The translations under genes and the position numbers were made by a program. The notes beneath the pieces were generated by a model. It was not told where the DNA came from, made no database searches, and worked only from the letters and a program-made list of their open reading frames with translations. Positions 20,019 through 29,214 of a stretch of 64,000 bases of DNA are shown here, piece after piece. The stretch comes from Bacteroidaceae bacterium (GTDB lineage Bacteria; Bacteroidota; Bacteroidia; Bacteroidales; Bacteroidaceae): the NCBI GenBank assembly GCA_024398475.1, contig JAKSJB010000003.1:1-64000 (forward strand), read 5' to 3'. Within the stretch, counting starts at the first letter, position 1, and every line of letters begins with the position of its first letter.

Positions 20019-23000
20019 TTAGAATTGAAGTGAAATACCGAAGTTGAATACTCGTGGAGTCACGTATGTATCATCATAACCACCAGAGAATGAATACTGA
20101 GGGTTCAGACCCTTACGTGAAGTAAGAGTGAAGAGATTTTCAACTCCTGCATTCACCTTAATGCCACCAATACCGAGAGTATTTGCTACAATCTTTGGCA
20201 AAGCATAACTGATATTGATATTCTTGAATACCAGATATGATGCATCTGTCAACCAGCGGTCACTTGTTGCATTGTTGTCAGAACTGTATGTAAAGTCAAG
20301 AATTGGAGTTCCGTTTGAATTAATTCGGTTTGCAGAAGTTTCTGTCATTCCTTCAGGAGCACCAGTCCAAGACTTCAGTACGTCCTTATGCATTGCACTT
20401 GCACTTGCTGCAGAGTTAACACTCATCAGCTCCTGATATGAACCATCATAAACCTTACCACCAAGTCCGTATGTAAAGAGGAGATTTACACTGAGGTCTT
20501 TCCATGAGAAATCAGTATGGAAACCTCCATAGACTGTAGGATTAGCCTTACCTGCAGCCTTCTTTATTGCATAGGTTGTAGAAGTTGTATAGTCCTGATC
20601 ATTGATTGTTACAAGAGCCCCTGCTTTAGCTGCTGATTCTGCCTTGGCTGGATCGATAGTATAGAGTGAGCGACCTGTCATTTGGTCAACACCTTCGAAA
20701 TGATAAGTGTACCATTCATAGTAAGATTTTCCTTCTCTATATGTACGTAATGAACCAGTAATATAATCAGTATGGTTGTAAAGTTCCTTAATCTTGTTGC
20801 TGAGGAATGTTGCATCAAGACCGAAGTTCCACTTGATATTATCAGTCTTGATGATATCAACATCTGCAGCCAATTCAATACCACGGTTTGAAACAGTACC
20901 GATATTCTGAGTCTGAGTCATGTTTGTTGTTCCGCCATGGCTGTATGAACCAGCAGAATAAGGCAACTTGACATCAAACAGAAGGTCTTTTGCCTGCTTG
21001 TCGAAATAACCGATAGACACATTCAAGCGATCGAAGAAACGAGCATCAATACCAAAGTCGAATGTGCGTGTTGTTTCCCATTGAATTTCATTTGCAGCAA
21101 GTTGTGCCTTAAGGAATGCAGGGTTTCCACCATTCTTATCTATTTCATACAAAGCCTGATATGCATAATAGCCAACACCACGGTCATTACCGATTTCACC
21201 ATATGAAGCACGGAGTTTCAGATTGTCGAGCCAGTTAACATCCTGGAGCCATGATTCACGTTTCATATTCCATGCAGCACCTACTGAATAGAAGTTACCC
21301 CAACGGCTGTCCTTAGCAAAACGTGAAGAACCGTCACGACGGAAAGAAGCCTCAAGGAAATACTTGTTGTCATAGTTATAAGCAGCACGTCCGAGATATG
21401 ACTCTCTTGTGTATTCATCATCATATCCCTGGAAGTATGAGTTGGTAAGGAAGTTACCGAGTACAAGCATGCCATCAACTGCAATATCCGTATTCATACC
21501 TGATGTGTATTTGCGTTCCCAACTTGTAGCCTCATGACCGAGGAGAGCCTCGATGTTGTGAAGGCCATAACTATGATTCCAATTAAGGAGTTGATTGAAC
21601 GTGTAATCTGTATATTGATATGCAGAACTAGTGAAACGACCGTTATTACCGGCACCATCACCAATAAATGCATTGTTATACTTACTGTTATTGCTTCGTG
21701 AACTTTCCACAGAACCCTTTACTGTAACTGAGAAATTGTATGGAAGATATACGGTAGCGAATGCCAAACCATTGATTACGTTACGGCGGCTATCCTGCTT
21801 GTCCTCACGAATCTCATAGGCAATGTTTCTGTTACCAAGATATGGTGATGTTGTATCATACATAGGCTGTCCCATTTCGTCATACACGAGTGAACCGTCA
21901 GCATTGTGTGCATGGATTGCATATACAGGAGCCATATAACGAGCCGTATAGAATGGATTTGCTAAGTAATTTTCAGTAGCATTGCTGTTATAGTTTTGCT
22001 TTGCACTTACTACATTGAGATTTACACCAGTCTTGAACCAGTCAACAGGACGGAATTCTGTATTGATACGACCGGAATAACGAGTATAGTCAGTAGCACG
22101 TACGTATCCGTTTTCCTTCAGATAGTCGACTGATGAATAAACATTGAATCTTTCCCCTGAAGCACTAGCTGAAACTGTATAGTTCTGACGGAAACCTGTA
22201 CGTTCCACAGCATCTTCCCAATCAAGGTCGTCTGCATATCCAGGAAGCATATTGGCAGTAAGTTGTCCGTTTTCATTGAACAATGCACCGGCTGCACCAT
22301 CATAGATATTTGCCTGAACAAAGTCACCTACAACATGAGCAGTAGCATATTTGGCAGCATCAGCAGCAGAAAGGCCAAGAGCCGGATTTGACTGAGCATA
22401 GTTCTTCATCGCCATCCAAGATGCCTCCATCCATTGATTTGCACCTAAACGCTCATATTCAGAAATACCACGGTTGTATGAACCAAAGTTAGCGTTCAAA
22501 GTAATCGTAGGAGTAACACCACCCTTACCTCTCTTGGTAGTAATAATGATTACACCATTTGCGGCACGGTTACCATAAAGAGCACATGCGGCAGCATCCT
22601 TAAGAACTGTCATGCTCTCAACATCGCTTGAGTTGATTTCAGCAATATTTCCGTGGAATTCTGCACCATCAAGGATATACAAAGGAGCAGATGTACCAGT
22701 AAGAGTACCCATACCACGAATCAATATTGATGGTTCAGAACCAGGTTCACCGTAAGTACTGTTAACCTGAACACCTGGAGCAGCACCTTCAAGAGCGCCT
22801 GTTACACTTGTAACGATACGTTCTTCAATCTTATCACTGTTAATCTGTGAAACTGCACCTGTCAGGCTCTCCTTCTTCTGAGTACCATAAGCCACGATGA
22901 CAACTTCGTCAGTCTTAACAGATGCTGGAGTCATCTTGATTTTAAGGTTCTGACCGATGTAAGCCTCCACGTCCTGCATACCTACATAAGAAATCTTAAT

Positions 23001-23213
23001 GACCTTTGCATTTGCAGGAACATTGGTAATAGTAAAATTACCATTCATGTCTGTAGCAGCGCCAAGGTTTGTACCCTCGACACGTACAGTTGCTCCGATG
23101 ACTGATTCGCCAGTACTCTTGTCAGTTACAGTACCTGACACGGTCTTCTGGGCGAATGCCAAACTTGCAGAAATCATCATGCAAGTAAGTAAAAATAAAA
23201 ATCTTTTTCCCAT
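20019..23213 (-). CDS. SusC/RagA-like TonB-dependent transporter
   Basis: A 1064-aa outer-membrane importer. After the signal peptide (1-22) comes a carboxypeptidase-regulatory-like domain (about 23-100, GTVTDKSTGESVIGATV) and a plug domain with VVIVAYGTQKKESLTGAV and SILIRGMGTLTG. The SusC signature GAAAN-type stretch AAACALYGNRAANGVIIITTK follows, then a 22-strand barrel ending NFGISLQF. It works with the downstream SusD lipoprotein, which acts as its lid. The nearest promoter is about 430 bp upstream, implying a long 5' leader. Confidence 0.97.
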   Translation of the reverse strand: MGKRFLFLLTCMMISASLAFAQKTVSGTVTDKSTGESVIGATVRVEGTNLGAATDMNGNFTITNVPANAKVIKISYVGMQDVEAYIGQNLKIKMTPASVKTDEVVIVAYGTQKKESLTGAVSQINSDKIEERIVTSVTGALEGAAPGVQVNSTYGEPGSEPSILIRGMGTLTGTSAPLYILDGAEFHGNIAEINSSDVESMTVLKDAAACALYGNRAANGVIIITTKRGKGGVTPTITLNANFGSYNRGISEYERLGANQWMEASWMAMKNYAQSNPALGLSAADAAKYATAHVVGDFVQANIYDGAAGALFNENGQLTANMLPGYADDLDWEDAVERTGFRQNYTVSASASGERFNVYSSVDYLKENGYVRATDYTRYSGRINTEFRPVDWFKTGVNLNVVSAKQNYNSNATENYLANPFYTARYMAPVYAIHAHNADGSLVYDEMGQPMYDTTSPYLGNRNIAYEIREDKQDSRRNVINGLAFATVYLPYNFSVTVKGSVESSRSNNSKYNNAFIGDGAGNNGRFTSSAYQYTDYTFNQLLNWNHSYGLHNIEALLGHEATSWERKYTSGMNTDIAVDGMLVLGNFLTNSYFQGYDDEYTRESYLGRAAYNYDNKYFLEASFRRDGSSRFAKDSRWGNFYSVGAAWNMKRESWLQDVNWLDNLKLRASYGEIGNDRGVGYYAYQALYEIDKNGGNPAFLKAQLAANEIQWETTRTFDFGIDARFFDRLNVSIGYFDKQAKDLLFDVKLPYSAGSYSHGGTTNMTQTQNIGTVSNRGIELAADVDIIKTDNIKWNFGLDATFLSNKIKELYNHTDYITGSLRTYREGKSYYEWYTYHFEGVDQMTGRSLYTIDPAKAESAAKAGALVTINDQDYTTSTTYAIKKAAGKANPTVYGGFHTDFSWKDLSVNLLFTYGLGGKVYDGSYQELMSVNSAASASAMHKDVLKSWTGAPEGMTETSANRINSNGTPILDFTYSSDNNATSDRWLTDASYLVFKNINISYALPKIVANTLGIGGIKVNAGVENLFTLTSRKGLNPQYSFSGGYDDTYVTPRVFNFGISLQF

Positions 23214-24169
23214 TCTGTAAATTGATTTTTTGATTAATTAGTAATGAATGATTATTATGTATAGTGATTTTGTTCTATATGAAAAAAACATTCCATAAGT
23301 AATAAGAATCGCTACGAAAATTTCATGTATTGACTTACTTTATCTATCATAGTTATTATATGTTTTTCAATTGTCACTAATAATCTTCTCAATGGTATAA
23401 GGACAGGTCACCTCTCAGATAGGATTCAACGCTTCTGCAGGAAATAGCAATAATATGACACAACAACGCCCCATGATATTTTCTCTATGAAATCTACCAC
23501 AGGGTTAATGCTTTTCACTTTTCTGTCATCAATATACTACTACCGCATCTAAACATGCACACGTTCCAAATATATCAACAGCACTATAGTAACAACTACA
23601 ACTGTATTATATTTTCTTTATTTTTAATAACACTTTTTCAGTGTTCGGCTGCAAAGATAGGAAAAATTATAATAACTTAACAATTATATTATATAAAGTT
23701 GTGCAAATTTGTCATTTTGTAAGCATATTTATTATTTTTCCATACAATCCGTTTATTATTACTATCATTTTGTCACGGTTTTATAGAATATTAACATGTT
23801 AAACTATATTTATACCCAATAATTCATTGGGGTATGGGTGGCATTTTGCTGAGCAATCAGTTTGTTTTTTCAAAAAAATCGACCATTAATCCCCCTCAAA
23901 AAGGCTTTCAATAGGATTTCAAATGACCGCCATCAAAAAACACGTTACGTAAATAGCAATATTGCAGCAAGTTACAAACAAAACCATGAGTAATATAAGT
24001 TCAATGAACTACCTGGGGTTAAAGAATGATTACGGAACAGCGGCAAGACAATTATATTAAAGTGTCCATTTTCTCCCAAACCTATTTATGCAAAATCTAT
24101 TACTTATATTATTGGTTCCTAGCACTTTATGTTGAAAACAGTCATATTTCCGTTACACTACCCTTATAA
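23214..24169. other. Gene-free region upstream of susC
   Basis: About 950 bp without a credible ORF on either strand. The right part is very AT-rich. The left 430 bp would be transcribed as the susC leader. A few imperfect inverted repeats occur, such as ACACTGAAAAAGTGT near the predicted start, but no known riboswitch is recognisable. Confidence 0.6.
23652..23659 (-). promoter_or_regulatory. Candidate susCD promoter -7 box
   Basis: Minus-strand TATCTTTG followed by CAGCCG, matching the extended motif of other promoters in the window. It lies 438 bp before the susC start codon; no closer match was found. Confidence 0.6.
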
Positions 24170-24213
24170 GTCCGTTACAGGTCAGTTATGAGTCAGTAAC
24201 GAGTCCGTAACGA
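24170..24213. repeat. 11-bp-period tandem array, four units
   Basis: Four consecutive 11-bp units of the form GTCnGTnAnnn: GTCCGTTACAG, GTCAGTTATGA, GTCAGTAACGA, GTCCGTAACGA. The same unit recurs in the other large gene-free region at 35888. Confidence 0.9.
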
Positions 24214-24305
24214 ATACCATATTTTCAAGAAGTAAATTTGTACATAGGAATCCCCATATAATTGAAATGCAGCACAAATTATTCCGGTGATGATGTACAA
24301 GTATG

Positions 24306-24350
24306 AAATAAACCCCATAAGTTGTTTTTCCTGTCCAACTCATGGGGTTC
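24306..24350 (-). terminator. Hairpin downstream of the nucleosidase gene
   Basis: A 14-bp stem (AACCCCATAAGTTG against CAACTCATGGGGTT, one mismatch) with an 11-nt loop, followed on the minus strand by TTTATTT. It is a plausible terminator of the flippase-pepD-merR-nucleosidase operon, 92 bp after its last stop. Confidence 0.7.
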
Positions 24351-24379
24351 ATATCACTTTTGACTTTCGGGGTTCATTT

Positions 24380-24428
24380 CTGTTGACTACTTTTATACTA
24401 AAAGTGGAGCCCAGCGAAACTTATATAC
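24380..24428 (-). repeat. Dispersed ~45 bp element, copy A
   Basis: Contains the inverted repeat ACTTTTATACTAAAAGT followed by GGAGCCCAGCGAAACTT. Copies B (36282) and C (60270) share most of the sequence. It lies in the predicted 3' untranslated region of the nucleosidase gene. Strand is given as the sense shared by all three copies relative to the nearest transcript. Confidence 0.85.
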
Positions 24429-24441
24429 TCCTTATTATATA

Positions 24442-24990
24442 TTACACCATCTTATGGAACAAATCTGCAACCAGTTTCCATACATCTTCGGAAGTCAGTA
24501 TTCCTGATTCACGGATTGCATTGTTCTTAAATGCATCAACACTCAGGTTGTCGCTGACAATCTTTATGGCACCTTCAAACCTGAAAGGGAAGGCTGCGAT
24601 ATAATTCAGTTCCATATCAAACAAAGTAGGCTCCACCTTATCCGTTTCAGTCACAAAGGAATTGTTTGTATAGCATGGATATCCGTCTGCGCTCAATTCC
24701 AAAGGATTGTTGTAGTCCTCAAAAACGTATGTGTCATCCTTCAGCCTATACGTCTTGCTGACACATGTGACCGTACCGATACTCAAGTCATTGCTTCCAG
24801 CATAGCCTATGTTGAAAACACGTGTACCTGCCGGCAACTGACAGCATGCCTTAATGACATTTGAAGCACCGACACCCATACGAATACATTTTACTTCAGG
24901 AAGAAATTGTTTAACCATTCTTTCTTCTGCTGTTTCTGCAACCAATACCACGATTGGATCATTGCTATTTTGTTTTTCTTTCAATTCCAT
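24442..24990 (-). CDS. Short nucleoside phosphorylase superfamily protein (MTA/SAH nucleosidase-like)
   Basis: A 182-aa protein resembling the nucleoside phosphorylase/MTAN fold but shorter than the usual ~230 aa. Recognisable pieces are RMGVGASNVIKACCQ (phosphate/ribose side), VFNIGYAGSNDLSIGTV, TLFDMELNYIAAF (the position of the catalytic-pocket MExE motif) and IKIVSDNLS. The likely role is cleavage or phosphorolysis of a purine nucleoside; the substrate is unknown. It is the last gene of the operon, 61 bp after merR, and is followed by a hairpin. The short length comes from a compact N-terminal part, not an obvious frameshift. Confidence 0.65.
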   Translation of the reverse strand: MELKEKQNSNDPIVVLVAETAEERMVKQFLPEVKCIRMGVGASNVIKACCQLPAGTRVFNIGYAGSNDLSIGTVTCVSKTYRLKDDTYVFEDYNNPLELSADGYPCYTNNSFVTETDKVEPTLFDMELNYIAAFPFRFEGAIKIVSDNLSVDAFKNNAIRESGILTSEDVWKLVADLFHKMV

Positions 24991-25051
24991 AAGTTATAGA
25001 TTTATCAGACCGTTATATTAAATAATGCCAAGTCGTTATCCATACGTCGTA

Positions 25052-25396
25052 CTACACCAACTCATTCAGGGCCTTGTTAAGTGACTGCAATTGATCACGC
25101 ACGGATTCCAGGCGAGTAATAATCTCAAGGCGCGAAGTCGTTCCGTCCTTTGAATGATGGATAACTTCACGGGCACCGCTGAGAGTCATTCCCTGTTCCT
25201 TTACAAGATGATACACTAAGCGGATTGCTTCTATGTCATCCTTTGAGTATTGACGGACACCCTTACCTACCTTCTTTGGTTTTATTGTAGGAAACTCTCC
25301 TTCCCAATAACGGAGCAGCGACTCTGCCACATTGAACATCTGCGCAACTTCACCTATTGAGTAATACAACTTGAGATTCTTGTTCTTATTCAGCAT
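25052..25396 (-). CDS. MerR family transcriptional regulator
   Basis: A 114-aa regulator with an N-terminal winged helix-turn-helix: LYYSIGEVAQMFNVAESLLRYWEGEFPTIKPKK, then GVRQYSKDDIEAIRLVYHLV. A C-terminal coiled-coil dimerisation helix (about 80-114) contains LESVRDQLQSLNKAL. It has no Cys-rich effector domain, so it is unlikely to sense metals. It begins 4 bp after the pepD stop, indicating translational coupling. In Bacteroidetes this short MerR type is often next to housekeeping genes; targets are unknown. Confidence 0.88.
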   Translation of the reverse strand: MLNKNKNLKLYYSIGEVAQMFNVAESLLRYWEGEFPTIKPKKVGKGVRQYSKDDIEAIRLVYHLVKEQGMTLSGAREVIHHSKDGTTSRLEIITRLESVRDQLQSLNKALNELV

Positions 25397-25400
25397 ATTG

Positions 25401-26864
25401 TTATGCTTTTTCCGGGATATTCTTAATTAATTCAACTACATAATTATAGAACTTCTCCACGGACGGGATGTAACAACGTTCGTTAGGAGTGTGAGGACTC
25501 AACAACGTAGGACCAAAGGATGCCATATCCATATCAGGATACTTTGGACCGATTATTCCACATTCCAGACCTGCATGTACAACAAGTATCTCAGGTCGCT
25601 TGCCGAACATCTTTTCATAGACAGCCGACATGGAATCCACAAGTGGAGACTTTGTATTTGGTTGCCAGCCACTATATCCGCCCTCAAACTGCACCTTCAT
25701 GCCTGCCATTGAGAAACAGGCCTTCAGTCCATTGCATAAATACAGTTTCATGCTGTCCTGACTGCTGCGGGCAAGTATTGCTATGCTTGCCTTTCCGTCT
25801 GCAATATTGATTATTGCAAGATTACTTGATGTCTCTACAATTTCCGGAATCGTAGGAATATTTCTGAGGACACCGTCATGAGCGGCAAGAACTGCATTGA
25901 TAAGGTTTTCCTGAATATCTTCAGGAATTGCCTTCAACGGCGTATCGCAAGGAACAGCAGTCAACTGAATTCCGTCCTTTTCAATGTCACAGTACTCTTT
26001 CACAAAAGTCTGTCCACATTTCTCTATCATTTCCTTGAATTCCTGCTCTTTCATTTTAGGCACAAGTACTACAGCATCGCCGTCACGTGGAATGGCATTG
26101 CGCATATTGCCGCCATGCCATGAACACACATGTGCCAATCCGGTATTAACCGTTGCAAACAGGACTCTTGCCATCAACTTGTTGGCATTGGCACGTCCTT
26201 GATTGATTTCCAATCCGGAATGTCCGCCAAGCAAACCCTTTACGGCAATACGGTATGCTGTCATGTTTTCCGGATTCACGTCCATTTCCTGATATTCCAT
26301 AGAACAGACGACATCCATTCCACCAGCACAGCCTATAGTTATTTCACCTTCGGTTTCTGAGTCCAAATTAAGGAGATACTTACCCTTCAATGTATCCGAT
26401 GCCAATCCAAATGCACCAAACATACCTGTTTCCTCATCACGGGTAATCAGTACTTCCAGAGGTCCGTGTTCAAGACTCTTATCCTCAATAATTGCCATTG
26501 CTGCTGCCACTCCCAGTCCGTCATCGGCACCGAGTGTCGTATCCTTGGCACGCAACCAGTCACCATCAACCCATGTCTGTATTGCGTCTTTTTCAAAATC
26601 ATGTGTCGAATCCTTTGTCTTCTGAGGAACCATATCCATGTGGGCCTGCAGTATTGCCGTCTCGCGGTTCTCGTATCCTGGAGTTGCTGCAACACGCATT
26701 ACTACGTTGCCAGCATCATCTATAAATGCTTCTGCGCCGTTTTTCTTTCCGAATTCTACTAGAAATTCCGCTACTTTTGCAGTATGTCCTGAAGGACGTG
26801 GAATCTGAGTCAATGCATGGAACTGCCGCCACACATTCTGAGGTTGTAAATCTTGGATTGTCAT
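25401..26864 (-). CDS. pepD: Aminoacyl-histidine dipeptidase, M20 family (PepD-like)
   Basis: A 487-aa zinc dipeptidase, probably cytosolic (no signal peptide), cleaving Xaa-His and other dipeptides. The metal ligands sit in LQAHMDMVPQK (His), GADDGLGVAAAMAI (bridging Asp) and ITRDEETGMFGAFGL (catalytic Glu pair). KGLLGGHSGLEINQGRANA is the typical lid/dimerisation segment, and the C-terminal His ligand lies in LLSPHTPNERC. It lies 36 bp after the flippase gene and directly before merR, so it is the second gene of the operon. Confidence 0.95.
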   Translation of the reverse strand: MTIQDLQPQNVWRQFHALTQIPRPSGHTAKVAEFLVEFGKKNGAEAFIDDAGNVVMRVAATPGYENRETAILQAHMDMVPQKTKDSTHDFEKDAIQTWVDGDWLRAKDTTLGADDGLGVAAAMAIIEDKSLEHGPLEVLITRDEETGMFGAFGLASDTLKGKYLLNLDSETEGEITIGCAGGMDVVCSMEYQEMDVNPENMTAYRIAVKGLLGGHSGLEINQGRANANKLMARVLFATVNTGLAHVCSWHGGNMRNAIPRDGDAVVLVPKMKEQEFKEMIEKCGQTFVKEYCDIEKDGIQLTAVPCDTPLKAIPEDIQENLINAVLAAHDGVLRNIPTIPEIVETSSNLAIINIADGKASIAILARSSQDSMKLYLCNGLKACFSMAGMKVQFEGGYSGWQPNTKSPLVDSMSAVYEKMFGKRPEILVVHAGLECGIIGPKYPDMDMASFGPTLLSPHTPNERCYIPSVEKFYNYVVELIKNIPEKA

Positions 26865-26900
26865 AGGTTTAGATATTTAGTTATTAAAATTAATATAGAT

Positions 26901-27890
26901 TCATGCTTGATATAGAGGTTTTTTCATTGAAAGTGCTATAATGGAATAAACACCCAACAATGGAATCAGAGCCGTCTGAATAGTATGCACTATCAGCACG
27001 AACATCTCTGCATCACTTGCCAGCGAAACTCCTGAAAGTACCAATATTGTCTTTACTGCAATATGCCATGCCCCCAATCCGTTCGGTGTTGGCACAATCA
27101 CAGCAATACTTCCTACTGCAAAGGCAATCAGCGCTGTCATGACACCCAAACTTTCCGTGAACTCAAAACAAAAGAAAGTCAGATAGAAATGAAAGAAATA
27201 ACTGATCCAAATAGCAAGTGTATAGAAAGAAAACAATGGTATGTTCTTTACGTCTTTCAATGAAAATACACCATCACGCACATCTTTCAGTATTCTTTTT
27301 ATCTTGGCAAATACCGTGAGTCGGCGGATAAGGAGGTAGATGAAAAAAACTGTAACCAACAGACAGATTGCTGTCACAACATATCCAGTAAGGGTAAAGC
27401 CATTCAGCCAACCAACAAGGGATATACCGGTTTGATCAAAAAAATTCATGAAGGTAGGAATAGACAGCAGAAAGATTATCAACGTAAACAAAAGGACCAA
27501 CGCTGAATCAATAATTCTTTCTGTCACAACCGTACCTATTGCCTTTGAAAAGGAAACGCCGTCGTATTTGCGAAGTACGCCGCAACGCGCCACCTCTCCC
27601 GACCTCGGTATTATCAGGCTGGCTGCATACGAAATAAACACGGCATGGATACAGTTCATTGTGCCGGGATGCTCGTCCAAAGGTTCCAGAGTCTGCTTCC
27701 AGCGCAAACCACGGAACACCTGTGCCATAATGCCGGGAATAAGCGAAAATGCCATCCACCACCAATCAATACGTTCATTGGCCTCCACCAGTTTCGAGAA
27801 ATCAAATCCTCGGTACATCCAGTAGAAAATACCACCTCCCAGCAATATCGGTAACGCTATGTTTAATATGTTTTTAAGAGATTTACTCAT
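26901..27890 (-). CDS. Lysylphosphatidylglycerol synthase TM-region/flippase-like membrane protein
   Basis: About 329 aa with roughly eight membrane helices, including NILNIALPILLGGGIFYWMY near the start and FAVGSIAVIVPTPNGLGAWH near residue 275. The family motif ISYAASLIIPRSGEVARCGVL is present around residues 95-115. Such proteins (UPF0104, the MprF-like membrane domain) move or modify lipids, but the substrate is unknown. The start was set at MSKSLKNIL because GAGAAG lies upstream of it; an in-frame ATG six codons earlier is less likely. First gene of the operon, divergent from rsmA. Confidence 0.85.
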   Translation of the reverse strand: MSKSLKNILNIALPILLGGGIFYWMYRGFDFSKLVEANERIDWWWMAFSLIPGIMAQVFRGLRWKQTLEPLDEHPGTMNCIHAVFISYAASLIIPRSGEVARCGVLRKYDGVSFSKAIGTVVTERIIDSALVLLFTLIIFLLSIPTFMNFFDQTGISLVGWLNGFTLTGYVVTAICLLVTVFFIYLLIRRLTVFAKIKRILKDVRDGVFSLKDVKNIPLFSFYTLAIWISYFFHFYLTFFCFEFTESLGVMTALIAFAVGSIAVIVPTPNGLGAWHIAVKTILVLSGVSLASDAEMFVLIVHTIQTALIPLLGVYSIIALSMKKPLYQA

Positions 27891-27984
27891 GTTTATATAT
27901 CTTCTCACAAGGCGCGGACACGTCGTAAAAATGGAAGGGACAGTCTCTTTTTCCGTTTCCTTTCCGTTTTTCGCAATTATTTCT

Positions 27985-28005
27985 TACCTTTGCAGCGCAA
28001 ATGTA
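27985..28005. promoter_or_regulatory. Palindromic bidirectional promoter (rsmA / flippase operon)
   Basis: TACCTTTGC-AGC-GCAAATGTA. The plus strand carries -7 box TACCTTTG for rsmA and the minus strand carries TACATTTG for the flippase operon, arranged as one 21-bp dyad. A minus-strand TTTG -33 box falls at 28027-28030, overlapping the first ATG of rsmA. Confidence 0.75.
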
Positions 28006-28029
28006 GGAAATATTTATGAATTAATTCAA

Positions 28030-28857
28030 ATGATGAGTGAAGATTTTGCAAAAGTGCGTCCAAAGAAGTTCCTCGGTCAGCATTTTCTCACAGATTTAAG
28101 TGTTGCCAGCCGAATAGCCGATACAGTTGACGCATGTCCCGACATACCCGTACTTGAGGTCGGTCCTGGTATGGGAGTGCTTACACAATACCTGCTTCAG
28201 AAGGAACGTGCAGTCAAGGTTGTAGAGATTGACCGAGAGTCAATCCCATATCTTCATTCCCACTTTCCAAAACTCGGAGAGAACATCATAGAGGCTGATT
28301 TTCTGAAAATGGATCTGACAGAAGCCTTTCAAGGTAATAAATTTGTCCTGACTGGCAACTACCCTTACAACATTTCAAGCCAGATATTCTTCAAGATGCT
28401 CGATAACAAGGAGATAATTCCATGCTGCACAGGTATGATTCAGAAAGAAGTAGCAGAACGTCTGGCTGCAAATCCAGGGAACAAGGCATACGGAGTACTG
28501 AGCGTACTTGTTCAGGCATGGTATGACGTGGAATATCTGTTTACAGTCAACGAAAACGTTTTCAATCCACCTCCAAAAGTCAAGAGTGCAGTTATCTGCA
28601 TGAAGCGTAACAATAAGAGCGAACTTGGATGTGATGAAAAACTATTCCGACGCATAGTAAAGACTGTGTTTACAATGCGCCGGAAGATGATTCGAAACGG
28701 AATGAAACAAATTGTGGGAAAAGACTGTCCAATGCTTGAGGAAGAAATTTTCAACCGTCGTCCCGAACAATTGTCTGTCGATGAATTCATCGAACTTACA
28801 AACCGTACAGAACGTGTATTACAGGAAAGCAGTCACTCCAATACCTACAAGAAATAA
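28030..28857 (+). CDS. rsmA: 16S rRNA (adenine1518/1519-N6)-dimethyltransferase
   Basis: KsgA-family enzyme dimethylating two adjacent adenines in helix 45 of 16S rRNA; about 275 aa. The family start FLGQHFL, SAM-binding EVGPGMGVLTQYL and catalytic NYPYNISS are present, with QKEVAERLAA and NPPPKVKSAV further on. The start is MMSEDFAKV at 28030, or the adjacent ATG at 28033. The frame is open 57 codons further upstream, but that part overlaps the promoter dyad and has no family match. It converges with the small gene at 28867. Confidence 0.96.
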   Translation: MMSEDFAKVRPKKFLGQHFLTDLSVASRIADTVDACPDIPVLEVGPGMGVLTQYLLQKERAVKVVEIDRESIPYLHSHFPKLGENIIEADFLKMDLTEAFQGNKFVLTGNYPYNISSQIFFKMLDNKEIIPCCTGMIQKEVAERLAANPGNKAYGVLSVLVQAWYDVEYLFTVNENVFNPPPKVKSAVICMKRNNKSELGCDEKLFRRIVKTVFTMRRKMIRNGMKQIVGKDCPMLEEEIFNRRPEQLSVDEFIELTNRTERVLQESSHSNTYKK

Positions 28858-28866
28858 GTCATGGTA

Positions 28867-29118
28867 TTATTTGGACTTGACCTTCCCCTGATTTATCAGT
28901 TCCTCACGGATAACAAATAATTTATGAGCCATCCCGGAATACGTTGGATTTCCAGGATGGTTCTTTATTTGCAGAATCATACTGTCAACACACTTAGCCA
29001 CGTCAAACACATTCTGTCCGTGACCTATATCAACCTGATTCTCATATTCATTTGACCCAAACCAAGAAAAAAGTTCGGTCAGTTCCTCGTCGCTGTATTG
29101 TTTCTTGAATTCCACCAT
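28867..29118 (-). CDS. Small conserved-looking protein of unknown function
   Basis: An 83-aa acidic/basic mixed protein with no signal peptide or membrane segment. The pattern DELTELFSWFG...NVFDVAKCVDSMI...HPGNPTYSGMAHKLFVIREELI looks like the small Bacteroidetes DUF6965-type family. That assignment is from memory and tentative. It has its own promoter 53 bp upstream and ends 9 bp from the converging rsmA. Function unknown. Confidence 0.7.
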   Translation of the reverse strand: MVEFKKQYSDEELTELFSWFGSNEYENQVDIGHGQNVFDVAKCVDSMILQIKNHPGNPTYSGMAHKLFVIREELINQGKVKSK

Positions 29119-29171
29119 TTACTTATATACTACTGTTTCTATAATACCCTGCAATTGCAGTTTCGGTTATG

Positions 29172-29179
29172 CAAAGGTA
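29172..29179 (-). promoter_or_regulatory. Promoter -7 box of the small gene at 28867
   Basis: Minus-strand TACCTTTG followed by CA, with TTTG at 29200-29203, 20 bp upstream. Confidence 0.7.
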
Positions 29180-29214
29180 CGAATAAGCATGCACAAAAAC
29201 AAATATTCACAATA

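Noticed and set aside
24287..24604. 105-codon plus-strand frame near the nucleosidase
   Set aside because: It spans the terminator hairpin and the dispersed repeat and then runs antisense through the nucleosidase gene.
27859..28029. 57-codon N-terminal extension of rsmA
   Set aside because: It covers the bidirectional promoter and the flippase start; KsgA homologues begin near FLGQHFL.
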